Assembly: GCF_013359935.1 (NCBI RefSeq)
Contig: NZ_JABMCB010000160.1
Location: forward strand, 62,001 to 126,000
Direction: 5' to 3'
DNA length: 64,000 nt
Origin: Paenibacillus xylanilyticus
GTDB taxonomy: Bacteria; Bacillota; Bacilli; Paenibacillales; Paenibacillaceae
The stretch's first letter is position 1. Each line of letters opens with the position of its first letter. Positions 8,629 to 16,849 of this stretch are shown one piece after another. Under the pieces are notes generated by a model, which worked only from the letters and a program-made list of their open reading frames with translations, did not search any database and was not told the origin of the DNA. A program made the translations under genes and the position numbers.

Positions 8629-8658
8629 AAAACGTTTTAGAAATTGAAGCGCTTGCAA
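8629..8658. promoter_or_regulatory. Two CG-centred palindromes upstream of the MFS gene
   Basis: AAAACGTTTT (8629-8638) and AAGCGCTT within TTGAAGCGCTTGCAA (8644-8658) are CG-centred palindromes with centres 17 bp apart. Such sites are typical of LacI/CcpA-family operators; neither is a clean cre match. They lie 30-60 bp before the start codon. Confidence 0.35.
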
Positions 8659-8687
8659 TATTAGAAAGGATTAGTGAGAACTGATTT

Positions 8688-9887
8688 ATGACTAGAACTA
8701 GAGAGAATTTACTTATTTTAACACTTACGCTGGTTAGCTTTGTACTGGGAACAACCGAGTATGTGATCGTAGGTGTATTGAAGGAAATTGAAAGTTACAT
8801 GAAAGTGTCCCTCGCTGCCGCAGGTGCTCTTGTTTCTGGTTTTGCCATTGCCTACGCAGTCGGTACACCATTCGCTGTGGCTTCCTTGGCGAAAATATCC
8901 AGAAGAAGCTCCATTTTAATTGGATTTGCCATTGTGCTTGCTCTGAATGTATTGACTGTGTTTTCAACAACGTTTACTTCCCTGATGGCGATTCGGATCA
9001 TATCAGCCGTTGCTTGTGGACTTACGATATCGCTTTCGATCTCGATCGCAAGCGACGCAGTGAATCGGGAGCGGAGGGGAGAAGCCATCGCGTGGATTCT
9101 GGGCGGCTTCTCCATCGCGAATGTGCTAGGTGTTCCGCTTGGTACGTTCATCGGACAGCATCTGAGCTGGTCCATGACATTCGTCGTCACCGCATGTATT
9201 GGTGTTGTGCCGTTTGTGTTCATGTTCCGGATACTTCCGCGCCGCACGACAACCGTTACTGGTTCGTTCAGCGATCAGATGGCTCTCTTTTTGAAGCCGC
9301 GGATCTTGCTAGCCTGTCTGATCCCGGTATTGGGAAACAGCTCCATCTTCGTAACGTTCACGTATATCACCCCGATTCTGAGTGAGTCCATGGGTGTGCC
9401 TGCACGTTGGGTTAGCGGCGTACTCCTCATCTATGGAGCCTGCAGCATCCTGAGCAACTGGATCGGTGCCAAAATAGCCAAGGGCGATTTCTTGCCCAAG
9501 CTCAAGTGGCTTTTTGTGATTCAAGCCGTTATCTTCTTGGGACTGAGTTTTGCCTTGTCCAATCTGTGGCTTGGCTTGGCGTTCCTGTTCCTGATCGGAT
9601 GCCTGTCATCTTCCATGAGCGCTGCATCCCAACTCTATTTGTTCGACGTATCTGCAGCGATCGCACCGAATTCAAAAGCGTTTGCGTCTACACTGCTGCC
9701 TGTGGCGGCTAACGTGGGGATTGCAGTCGGTTCAGGAGTCGGGGGGATTGCCGTCAATTTGGGTGGTGTGAACTGGGTACCTCCGGTTGCTGTGGTGCTA
9801 GCTTTGCTGGCTTTTGCCATTACGAGAATATGCCAGCGTTCCATTCAATTGAATTCGGAAGAAGCAGCCACTTCAAACGCGGCTTAG
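8688..9887 (+). CDS. MFS transporter, DHA1 (AraJ/YdhP-like) family
   Basis: 399 residues with about 12 hydrophobic segments. The N-terminal helix carries GTTEYVIVGVL, characteristic of the DHA1 drug and sugar efflux group (AraJ, YdhP, PbuE). The loop 2-3 region is FAVASLAKISRRSSIL. Family members export drugs, arabinose-like sugars or purines by proton antiport. It is a single gene with its own terminator, next to a divergent AraC regulator. Substrate unknown. The SD upstream (AAAGGATTAG) is weak and distant. Confidence 0.88.
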   Translation: MTRTRENLLILTLTLVSFVLGTTEYVIVGVLKEIESYMKVSLAAAGALVSGFAIAYAVGTPFAVASLAKISRRSSILIGFAIVLALNVLTVFSTTFTSLMAIRIISAVACGLTISLSISIASDAVNRERRGEAIAWILGGFSIANVLGVPLGTFIGQHLSWSMTFVVTACIGVVPFVFMFRILPRRTTTVTGSFSDQMALFLKPRILLACLIPVLGNSSIFVTFTYITPILSESMGVPARWVSGVLLIYGACSILSNWIGAKIAKGDFLPKLKWLFVIQAVIFLGLSFALSNLWLGLAFLFLIGCLSSSMSAASQLYLFDVSAAIAPNSKAFASTLLPVAANVGIAVGSGVGGIAVNLGGVNWVPPVAVVLALLAFAITRICQRSIQLNSEEAATSNAA

Positions 9888-9904
9888 ATTTGAAGATTTG
9901 GATT

Positions 9905-9951
9905 AGACCTAGTGTATGGTACTTCAGCATACATTGGGTCTTTTTATTTTT
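9905..9951 (+). terminator. Intrinsic terminator of the MFS gene
   Basis: AGACCTAGTGTATG pairs with CATACATTGGGTCT around a 9-nt loop, followed by TTTTTATTTTT. Confidence 0.85.
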
Positions 9952-10115
9952 AAACAAATCTAGATTTAATTGTGCTCGGAGAGTAGAACTTTAATAGTAA
10001 GAAAGTGCAACAATTTAGTGAGCTTGTATATGAGGAGTTCTGATAAAATAAATGAAAAGATTTCTCAATCCACAAATGTGATCTTCATGCATTCAACCAA
10101 TGAGGAGGTAAACCA

Positions 10116-10865
10116 ATGAAAAAGCCCATGATCGGTGTCCTGCCATTATATGATTCAAACAAAGAAAGCTATTGGATGCTTCCAGATTATATGAACGCCA
10201 TTGAAGAGACGGGTGGAATTCCGGTCATGCTCCCTTTGACCCAAAACCTCGAGATTATTGCAGCACTGGCTAATGCGTTTGATGGATTTCTGTTCACAGG
10301 CGGACATGATCTCCATCCGGAGCTTTATCATGAAAGGGTAGAGGATACCTGTGGGGAGTTATGTATTGAACGCGATAGGATGGAGGCACTCCTTTTTCAA
10401 AAAGTAATAGAGCTCGATAAACCAGCCTTTGGCATATGCCGCGGACTACAACTATTTAACGTGATGTTGGGTGGGTCTCTGTATCAGGACATCCCTACAC
10501 AGGTTCATTTGAGCGATCCAGTTAACCATAAACAAAGCCCACCATATACCAATCTTGTGCATCAGGTACATATTGAACAAGATAATTTGCTGCATGATAT
10601 TGTACAAACAGATATGATCCAAGTGAATAGTTATCATCACCAAGGGATCAAGACGTTATCAGACAAGTTAACTGCAGCGGCAGTTGCTGAAGATGGTCTG
10701 GTCGAATCTGTGGTTATGCCCAACCAAAAATTTGTGTTGGCTGTGCAATGGCATCCAGAGTACAGTTATAAAGTAGATGATCATAGCCATAGACTATTTT
10801 CAGCTTTTGTCACCGCTTGTAAACCTCTAAGTGCTGATAACAATGTCGAAGAAATCACCGCTTAA
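10116..10865 (+). CDS. Class I glutamine amidotransferase-like hydrolase (peptidase C26, PuuD-like)
   Basis: 249 residues. The nucleophile elbow FGICRG holds the catalytic Cys, and VQWHPE holds the His-Glu pair near residue 215; the oxyanion loop is FTGGHDLHP. The order and length match gamma-glutamyl-gamma-aminobutyrate hydrolase (PuuD) and related C26 peptidases that cleave gamma-glutamyl amides in the cytosol. No putrescine-utilisation genes adjoin it, so the substrate is uncertain. SD GAGGAGG precedes the ATG by 7 nt. Confidence 0.88.
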   Translation: MKKPMIGVLPLYDSNKESYWMLPDYMNAIEETGGIPVMLPLTQNLEIIAALANAFDGFLFTGGHDLHPELYHERVEDTCGELCIERDRMEALLFQKVIELDKPAFGICRGLQLFNVMLGGSLYQDIPTQVHLSDPVNHKQSPPYTNLVHQVHIEQDNLLHDIVQTDMIQVNSYHHQGIKTLSDKLTAAAVAEDGLVESVVMPNQKFVLAVQWHPEYSYKVDDHSHRLFSAFVTACKPLSADNNVEEITA

Positions 10866-10869
10866 ATGT

Positions 10870-10907
10870 AAGCAGCTGGTTCGTTTATGATCGGCTGCTT
10901 TTTTATT
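10870..10907 (+). terminator. Intrinsic terminator of the amidotransferase gene
   Basis: AAGCAGC and GGCTGCTT form the stem, followed by TTTTTTATTT. Confidence 0.8.
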
Positions 10908-10955
10908 TCAGATTGGACCCGATAATCAAGATTCAAAACTTTAATTAGAGTACTA

Positions 10956-11270
10956 TTAAGAACCTAATATCCCATTTGTTATTTTAGATAAAATCCTACT
11001 TAAACAGAAATGTAATAGGGATAATGTCACTAATATGATCAGAATGAATATGCCAACGCTTTTAAATTGGATTGGAATGAAGTCTGCTAGCCAATTTCCG
11101 CCTATGTAAATACAAATAAACGCAATTAAAATTGCAAATACATAAGTAATAGTAACCCCGATTAACTGTTTAGGTGATAGCTTTTTCAATACATTTCTAT
11201 GCTTCCACATTAATAATACGAATAAAAGTAAACTTATTACCGTCGTTATTATTTCTTGGATTATAACCAA
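10956..11270 (-). CDS. Small membrane protein, unknown function
   Basis: 104 residues with three predicted membrane segments: about 8-22 (ISLLLFVLLMW), 40-62 (TYVFAILIAFICIYIGG) and 72-92. A basic loop (KHRNVLKKLSPKQ) lies between the first two. The start is a TTG with AAGGAAGGAG immediately upstream; spacing is tight, so the exact start is uncertain. No family recognised. It is followed downstream by no same-strand partner. Confidence 0.6.
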   Translation of the reverse strand: MVIIQEIITTVISLLLFVLLMWKHRNVLKKLSPKQLIGVTITYVFAILIAFICIYIGGNWLADFIPIQFKSVGIFILIILVTLSLLHFCLSRILSKITNGILGS

Positions 11271-11373
11271 CTCCTTCCTTATCTACATTAAAAATTAATT
11301 CGGAAAGTGGAGCATGCTGCAAAAGCAACTGCTCCCTTTTTTGTTTACATTTATAGTGCTCTTACATCAAACT

Positions 11374-11982
11374 CTAATCGATATTTTCAATACGCCATTT
11401 GCCTTCTTTGTTTTTTGTAAAGAAGTAAGTAATAGCTGTGTTCTCAATACGCTCATCAGCATATTTTTTGGCATATTGAATGCCCACTCGAATTTGTTCA
11501 CGTCCATCAATTTTTATTTTCTCCAGAAGATCCAGATCATAGAACATATACTGCACGTCTTCTTCACTGAAAAAGATTGATTCTTTCCGAGAACCTTCAT
11601 AGAGATATTTTCCGAATTTTTCTTTGTTATTCTCCACAACGGCTTCAATGTTGCTTTTGAATTTTGAGATAATATCATCGTTAAAAAAGCTTTTTTTATA
11701 TCGGTCAAAATCAATGAATATACCTTTTTCAAAGTTTGCCGCTGAAATCTCTTTGAGTTCCAAACCTTTTGGATTAATTAATATTTCCGATTCTGTTGGG
11801 GAAGTGCTTGAAGTTGGTATTTGGCTTACTGGTGTATTGCTGGGTGAAGGTGTCTGGCTTGTATCACTGATCGATTCTTCACTACTGTCAGGAACGTAGG
11901 TATCACTCGATTTTTCACATGCAGATAGCAGTAAGACTCCACTAATAACTACAGATAAAAAGCCACGAGATAGTTTTTTCAT
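11374..11982 (-). CDS. Secreted lipoprotein with Ser/Thr/Pro linker, unknown function
   Basis: 202 residues. A lipoprotein signal peptide with lipobox LLLSAC puts the modified Cys near residue 21. It is followed by a flexible linker rich in Ser, Thr and Pro (about 22-65) and a charged globular domain ending in NKEGKWRIENID. The ATG at 11980-11982 is chosen because GGAGGG lies 6-8 nt upstream and the signal sequence starts there; the longer frame has no SD. The C-terminal domain resembles small secreted ligand-binding folds but I do not recognise the family. Confidence 0.75.
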   Translation of the reverse strand: MKKLSRGFLSVVISGVLLLSACEKSSDTYVPDSSEESISDTSQTPSPSNTPVSQIPTSSTSPTESEILINPKGLELKEISAANFEKGIFIDFDRYKKSFFNDDIISKFKSNIEAVVENNKEKFGKYLYEGSRKESIFFSEEDVQYMFYDLDLLEKIKIDGREQIRVGIQYAKKYADERIENTAITYFFTKNKEGKWRIENID

Positions 11983-12075
11983 TAAGGAACCCTCCGATAT
12001 TAAAAAAATCAACTAAAACATCCCATAACTCTTTTACTTTCATTCTGGAATTGTTAAGTACTCTATCATTCACTA

Positions 12076-12108
12076 TTACAAACAAAACTAATGGACAAAG
12101 GTTTGTAA
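12076..12108. repeat. Inverted repeat upstream of the lipoprotein gene
   Basis: TTACAAAC (12076-12083) and GTTTGTAA (12101-12108) form a perfect 8-bp inverted repeat with 17 bp between. It lies about 95 bp upstream of the lipoprotein start and could be a two-half operator. The rest of the 12109-12344 gap is AT-rich and I see no supportable gene in it. Confidence 0.35.
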
Positions 12109-12344
12109 CGCAGAAGAAATCCATCCTTCGATTTTGAAATCTGAGCCATGTTATAACATTTCATTATATGAAAAATTCACAATAGAAAAACATTTCTCGT
12201 ACTTTGTATCTATCATCATAATCAGTTACGTTTACACTCCCTCATTGTTACAAATAACTACAGAACTAAGAAATAAAATTCAAGCTCTTTTTTTACATTG
12301 TCTATCTTTTGTGAATGGTTCAAAATAATAGGTAACTATAACTA

Positions 12345-12388
12345 AAAAGAAGACCCCTTGTTTGTCAGATACAAACAGGAGGCCATCT
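12345..12388 (-). terminator. Intrinsic terminator of the alpha/beta hydrolase gene
   Basis: On the minus strand GGCCTCCTGTTTGT pairs with ACAAACAAGGGGTC with small mismatches and is followed by TTCTTTTTAG. Confidence 0.75.
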
Positions 12389-12421
12389 TAATTAGCTACT
12401 TCATCAGATTACAGCCTACTA

Positions 12422-13282
12422 CTACAGACTGCGCGACGCTTCGTTCGTTTTGAACTGCTCATACTCTGAACTCATTCCATCCAGGAAGGTTAACAACTCC
12501 TGGTTGAACTTTTCCGGCTCGTCGAAGAGCATGGCATGACCGCTATCCTCGAACTTCACCAAGCGAGCATTTGCGATGCTTTGTGCCGTTAATTCTCCTA
12601 GCTCAGGCACGACAATTTTATCTTTTTGTCCATGGAACACAACTGTGGGTATGTTAATGGAAGCCAGATCATTTCGAAGATCTTCGTCTCTTAATGAGGC
12701 TGCGGCTTTGATGGTGCCATGGTGAGATGCCTGATAACAAAGAGATTCGAGCCACACCAGCATACCCGGATTTGATTTTGTTTTCGTGAATTTCAGACCG
12801 AGTTTATTGAGCATTGCAGGTCTGTTGTCGTAAGTAGCGTTGATGAGCTGGGAGGTTACCTCATCCGGATCCATTCCGTACTCTATACCTGGGCGTCGGG
12901 TAAATACAGGCGTGGCAGCTCCGGCCAGCAGCAGTCTTTCTATACCGTGACCCTGATGACGTGCCATATAGCGTGATGCTATAGCTCCACCCATGGAGAA
13001 ACCAACTAGAGCTGCATGATCCAGGTGAAGTTCATCAATAATTGTACGGAGATCATCTGCCATCCGGTCATAAGAATAACTTTCCCAAGGCGCATCGGAT
13101 TTGCCAAATCCACGAATATCGATCCCAATACACCGGTAACCATGAGAAGCCAGCAATGTATATTGATATTCGAACATGAGATGGTTGGCTGGCCAGCCGT
13201 GAAGGAAGATGACCGGTACGCCTTCACCAATATCTTCAACATAGATTTTTACTTTGTCTTCTACCTGTACATATTGTCCCAT
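12422..13282 (-). CDS. Alpha/beta hydrolase (non-heme chloroperoxidase / esterase-like)
   Basis: 286 residues of the alpha/beta hydrolase fold. The oxyanion motif is FLHGWPAN. The nucleophile elbow GFSMGG gives the catalytic Ser, Asp lies in HGQKDKIV and His in DSGHAMLF. The layout matches the non-heme haloperoxidase and arylesterase group. The ATG at 13280-13282 follows AGGAGG at 7 nt and is preferred to the longer frame. It is divergent from a TetR gene with shared sites in the 287-bp gap, so TetR control is likely. The substrate is unknown. Confidence 0.88.
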   Translation of the reverse strand: MGQYVQVEDKVKIYVEDIGEGVPVIFLHGWPANHLMFEYQYTLLASHGYRCIGIDIRGFGKSDAPWESYSYDRMADDLRTIIDELHLDHAALVGFSMGGAIASRYMARHQGHGIERLLLAGAATPVFTRRPGIEYGMDPDEVTSQLINATYDNRPAMLNKLGLKFTKTKSNPGMLVWLESLCYQASHHGTIKAAASLRDEDLRNDLASINIPTVVFHGQKDKIVVPELGELTAQSIANARLVKFEDSGHAMLFDEPEKFNQELLTFLDGMSSEYEQFKTNEASRSL

Positions 13283-13404
13283 CTTGATTCCTCCTAACAA
13301 TTTACTATTACAGTACAGTTACTTCGGTTAAGAACTCGAATAAATCCGTTCTGCTCATACAATATTAAACTCATACCTATGGACACAAACAATCCAGCTT
13401 TTAT

Positions 13405-13418
13405 AGAGCGATCGTTCT
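13405..13418. promoter_or_regulatory. Candidate TetR operator 1
   Basis: AGAGCGATCGTTCT is a near-perfect 14-bp palindrome between the divergent hydrolase and TetR genes. It shares CGATCGTTCT with the site at 13516-13525 (one difference). Confidence 0.4.
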
Positions 13419-13510
13419 TTATTGAGTGCAGGGTTGGTAAATAGTGGGGGATTCCAAAAAAATCTTTGGAACCTGTTTACCAAGCCAGAATTAAGACTCC
13501 ATTGATATTC

Positions 13511-13539
13511 TTTATCGATCATTCTCAAAATGGTATACT
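13511..13539 (+). promoter_or_regulatory. tetR promoter with candidate operator 2
   Basis: A -10 TATACT (13534-13539) lies 17 bp from a weak -35 TTTATC (13511-13516). The motif CGATCATTCT (13516-13525), a near repeat of operator 1, sits in the spacer. This predicts autorepression. Confidence 0.4.
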
Positions 13540-13569
13540 TGTAATGGTTGATGATTGGAGGGAATTCAA

Positions 13570-14148
13570 ATGGCCAGAAGCAAGGAATTTGAAGAAAACG
13601 AAGTGCTGGAAAAAGCCATGAAGCTTTTCTGGGAACAGGGATATGAGAAAACGTCGATGAGTGATCTTGTCGAGCACATGGGCATCCATCGCAGAAGTAT
13701 CTACGATACGTTTACAGATAAACGAACCTTATTCTTTAAAACAATGGAGCGCTTCGAGAACCGAACTGATGCTAAATTAGGGGCGGGCGTCAAGCAAGCG
13801 AAGACAGCGAAGGAAGCACTTCAGTTCATTTTTGATTATATGAGTAACGGTGAAGAGGATGCTCCACCTGGATGCATGTTCGTCAATTCTGCTGTAGAAA
13901 TGGCTTGTCGGGATGAAGACGTCGATGCCAAGGCAGTTGGAGGCTTCGAAAAAGTTGAGCATCTGCTTGTGGAGATTGTTACGTGGGGACAACAAAATGG
14001 GGAGTTCACAGATCGATATGAGGCTCAGGAATTAGCTGAGTATTTGCACAATGCTCTAACAGGACTAAGAGTGATGGCACGGACATCGGTGTCAAAAGAA
14101 AAGCTCCATCGCATTACCAAGATGACCATGCAGATTTTAGAAAAATAG
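13570..14148 (+). CDS. TetR/AcrR-family repressor
   Basis: 192 residues. The N-terminal TetR HTH spans about 8-52 (KAMKLFWEQGYEKTSMSDLV then MGIHRRSIYDTFTDKRTLF). The helical C-terminal domain includes DAPPGCMFVNSAVEMA, a pattern shared with the YxaF/LmrA and AcuR-like subgroup that responds to small organic ligands. The ATG at 13570 is 9 nt after GGAGG; the upstream in-frame ATG overlaps the SD. It probably represses the divergent hydrolase and itself. Confidence 0.9.
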   Translation: MARSKEFEENEVLEKAMKLFWEQGYEKTSMSDLVEHMGIHRRSIYDTFTDKRTLFFKTMERFENRTDAKLGAGVKQAKTAKEALQFIFDYMSNGEEDAPPGCMFVNSAVEMACRDEDVDAKAVGGFEKVEHLLVEIVTWGQQNGEFTDRYEAQELAEYLHNALTGLRVMARTSVSKEKLHRITKMTMQILEK

Positions 14149-14215
14149 AAGTCTTTTGGAGACGGGCCGGTCGGTAGGTAAAGTTGTACTTGAGCATTTT
14201 TAAGCGAATGCATCG

Positions 14216-14242
14216 AAGCCGCATATTTGCGGCTTTTTTAGT
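14216..14242 (+). terminator. Intrinsic terminator of the tetR gene
   Basis: AAGCCGCA and TGCGGCTT form the stem, followed by a T-run. Confidence 0.85.
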
Positions 14243-14327
14243 TAGTTACTGTTTGGTGAAAAAGCAACTAATGTTCCACTTTTAGCGTCTTCTATAGAAG
14301 ATAGCTGTATTGTGAGGAGGAGTATGA

Positions 14328-14678
14328 TTGAGAAAACCAGTCATAGGTGCGATTGTATTAACTTTCCTATGTTCTCTTAGTGGATGCTATTTCTTCTCAG
14401 CAAACGAAACAGGGGATTATATTATATTGAAGGAAGAAGAACGAATCCTGGTAGCGGAAAATATACCTCCAGAAGAAGCTGGGAGTAATCTTGCTGCTCT
14501 CAGAGAAAAGAAAATTAAAGTCATCTCCTACATTGTGGAAGATTCCGAGCTCTATGAACAACTGGAAGTGGGGGACAAAGTGAAAGTCTCACCAAAAGTA
14601 AATGAAGAAGGGTTCTATGTTGTCGGACAATCTGATCCACCTCAAATTGTAGCGGGCAAGATCGAAATAGAAGAATGA
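14328..14678 (+). CDS. Small lipoprotein, DUF3221 / YobA-like
   Basis: 116 residues beginning with TTG, 7 nt after GAGGAGG. The signal peptide ends in lipobox SLSGC (Cys about residue 20). The mature part is a small, acidic, beta-rich domain (GDYIILKEEERILVAENI; YEQLEVGDKVKVSPK), like the DUF3221 family of Bacillales lipoproteins. Function unknown. The ATG four bases earlier is in another frame. Confidence 0.75.
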   Translation: MRKPVIGAIVLTFLCSLSGCYFFSANETGDYIILKEEERILVAENIPPEEAGSNLAALREKKIKVISYIVEDSELYEQLEVGDKVKVSPKVNEEGFYVVGQSDPPQIVAGKIEIEE

Positions 14679-14689
14679 GCTAGCCAATG

Positions 14690-15340
14690 ACAAGTAAATA
14701 AGTACAAATAATAGTCGGAGAATATAAATGGTTAATGGTGTAAACTTACGTTATCTTTAGTAACTATACAAATGCTTGTTGATAAATATGATTCCATTGA
14801 TAACTTAACGTGTTTGAAGGAGCAGAGAAAACGTGCATTTCTTTGAGAAATGGTTTTATATCAATTAAGAACGAGCTTCTTCAGTGATGATGATTTCCGG
14901 TCATACGTTAATGTTACATTGTGCAAACGTCAAACATGCATTTAACCAGCTTAGTAATCCATTCGAAATACGAAAACAGATTTGAAAAGTTGAACGAAAA
15001 AGGGAGCTTCCAACCCAGGGTGAGGTCAGTCCACAATGAGGAAAAAAACTTTTTTGAATTATGCCTTGATTTTTTTTGGAGTGTTTGATATTGTTTAACC
15101 TGTGATTTTGGAAAGCCGATATATCAATTGGAACGAGAACTTTCCAGCAGATAATTTTGACCACTTCCTCAAGGGAGTCAAGGCCATACGGACAGCCGGG
15201 TCAAACGCCGATTGGCAACTACATGTTGCCTTATTGATTGAGTTAAAAGCTCAAATTTTATAAGTTGGTTACTTTACAACCAGTGCAATTGCACATCAAC
15301 TTGTGAAACGGTCAATAAGAGTGGTAAAGGCGAATTATTT
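14690..15340. other. Gene-free stretch upstream of the carboxynorspermidine genes
   Basis: About 650 bases without a credible coding frame on either strand; the open frames lack SD sequences and read as random protein. Some short inverted repeats are present, such as GGCAACTACATGTTGCC (near 15211), GGTTACTTTACAACC (near 15265) and GTGCAATTGCAC (near 15283). None has a terminator tail. Confidence 0.4.
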
Positions 15341-15365
15341 GCTATATAGACTCTGATCTAATATT

Positions 15366-15451
15366 GATATACATGAGGGAGCTTTCCGCTAGAGGAGTTC
15401 TTGGGAACTTTTTTGGTCATGGAGACTTTACGTTTTTTCACGATGTATATC
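15366..15451 (+). promoter_or_regulatory. Candidate structured leader (attenuator or riboswitch) of the carboxynorspermidine operon
   Basis: GATATACAT (15366-15374) and ATGTATATC (15443-15451) form a perfect 9-bp closing stem around 68 nt that hold further small stems, such as GTTC-TTGG-GAAC. A strong terminator begins 3 nt later. The order (closed domain, terminator, about 105 nt, start codon) resembles a transcription-attenuating riboswitch. It matches no class that I recognise. Confidence 0.4.
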
Positions 15452-15454
15452 GAC

Positions 15455-15505
15455 AAGCAAGTGTGATGATGCGCGATTGCGGCATTTTTCACCTTGCTTT
15501 TTTTG
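15455..15505 (+). terminator. Terminator within the leader of the carboxynorspermidine operon
   Basis: AAGCAAG-t-GTGA pairs with TCAC-CTTGCTT, with an inner ATGC/GCAT stem, and is followed by TTTTT. It lies 105 nt upstream of the next start codon with no gene before it, so it probably acts as an attenuator. Confidence 0.7.
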
Positions 15506-15609
15506 TTGTATCAGGAACAGACGGAAGTTGGAAAATGAGAAGACCTTGAATCGGACGTTTTAATCAAAAAAAACAAAAAAATCTACATATTGGGATAGGA
15601 GAATGAAAA

Positions 15610-16848
15610 ATGGGAAAAGCACTAATCATCGGCGCCGGCGGCGTGGCTTCTGTGGCAGTACACAAATGCGTTCAAAATAGCGAAGTTTTTGAGGAAATTT
15701 GTATCGCGAGTCGTACAAAATCCAAATGTGATGAACTCAAAGCCAAGCTGGACGGTGGCAAAACGAAAATTACGACAGCACAAGTGGATGCGGACAATGT
15801 AGACGAACTGATTGCCCTGATCAACGAAGTGAAACCGGATATCGTAATGAATCTGGCTCTGCCATATCAAGACCTGACAATCATGGATGCGTGCCTTGCA
15901 ACCAAAACGAATTACATGGATACAGCAAACTATGAGCCGGAAGATACAGCAAAATTCGAATACAGCTGGCAATGGGATTATAAAGAGCGTTTTGAAAAAG
16001 CAGGAATTACTGCACTGCTCGGCAGTGGTTTTGACCCAGGTGTAACTGGTGTATTCTCTGCGTATGCCCTGAAACACTATTTCGACGAAATCGAGTACAT
16101 CGATATCCTGGACTGCAACGGCGGCGACCACGGTTATCCGTTTGCAACCAACTTCAACCCGGAGATCAACATTCGCGAAGTTTCGGCTAACGGAAGATAC
16201 TGGGAAAATGGTGAATGGATCGAAACAAAACCAATGGAAATCAAACGTGTCTACGACTTCAAGGAAGTTGGCGAAAAAGACATGTATCTGTTGTACCACG
16301 AAGAGTTGGAGTCTCTGGCGAAAAACATTCCTGGTCTGAAACGTATCCGTTTCTTCATGACATTTGGCCAAAGCTACCTTACTCACCTGAAAGCTCTTGA
16401 AAATGTGGGCATGACTTCGATCGAACCGATCGAGTACGAAGGGAAACAAATCATCCCGCTGCAATTCTTGAAGGCTGTATTACCTGATCCGGCGTCCCTT
16501 GGACCACGTACTGTCGGTAAAACGAACATCGGTTGCATTTTCAAAGGGAAAAAAGACGGCAAAGACAAAACATACTACGTTTACAACATCTGTGATCACC
16601 AAGAGTGCTTCAAAGAGGTTGGTTCCCAAGCCATTTCATATACTACAGGCGTGCCAGCAATGATCGGTGCAGCAATGGTGATGACTGGCAAATGGAACAA
16701 ACCGGGCGTATACAATGTTGAAGAGTTCAATCCGGATCCATTCATGGAAGAGTTGAACAAATGGGGTCTTCCATGGGTTGAGGACTTCAATCCGGTGCTC
16801 GTTGACGAACTCCCGGAGGAAGTCAAAGAAACGGAGCTCGTTCGTTAA
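15610..16848 (+). CDS. Carboxynorspermidine synthase (saccharopine dehydrogenase family)
   Basis: 412 residues. The N-terminal Rossmann motif is IIGAGGVASVAVHKC. The family signature continues with NYMDTANYEPED and LLGSGFDPGVTGVF. This branch reductively condenses aspartate semialdehyde with putrescine or diaminopropane to carboxy(nor)spermidine in the cytosol, using NADPH. The next gene, one base later, is the matching decarboxylase, which makes the assignment firm over a saccharopine or lysine function. SD ATAGGAGAATG lies upstream of the ATG. Expression is probably attenuated through the leader at 15366-15505. Confidence 0.93.
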   Translation: MGKALIIGAGGVASVAVHKCVQNSEVFEEICIASRTKSKCDELKAKLDGGKTKITTAQVDADNVDELIALINEVKPDIVMNLALPYQDLTIMDACLATKTNYMDTANYEPEDTAKFEYSWQWDYKERFEKAGITALLGSGFDPGVTGVFSAYALKHYFDEIEYIDILDCNGGDHGYPFATNFNPEINIREVSANGRYWENGEWIETKPMEIKRVYDFKEVGEKDMYLLYHEELESLAKNIPGLKRIRFFMTFGQSYLTHLKALENVGMTSIEPIEYEGKQIIPLQFLKAVLPDPASLGPRTVGKTNIGCIFKGKKDGKDKTYYVYNICDHQECFKEVGSQAISYTTGVPAMIGAAMVMTGKWNKPGVYNVEEFNPDPFMEELNKWGLPWVEDFNPVLVDELPEEVKETELVR

Positions 16849-16849
16849 G

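Noticed and set aside
12134-12328. 64-residue frame in the gap downstream of 12012
   Set aside because: AT-rich region without SD; the sequence reads as random hydrophobic residues.
14901-15164. 87-residue minus-strand frame upstream of the carboxynorspermidine genes
   Set aside because: No SD and no coding character; it lies in the gene-free stretch.
15364-15549. 61-residue plus-strand frame over the candidate leader
   Set aside because: It runs through the closing stem and the terminator hairpin, so the structure explains the region better than translation.
15622-16464. 280-residue minus-strand frame opposite the carboxynorspermidine synthase
   Set aside because: It is the antisense shadow of a strongly conserved gene; no SD or family match.
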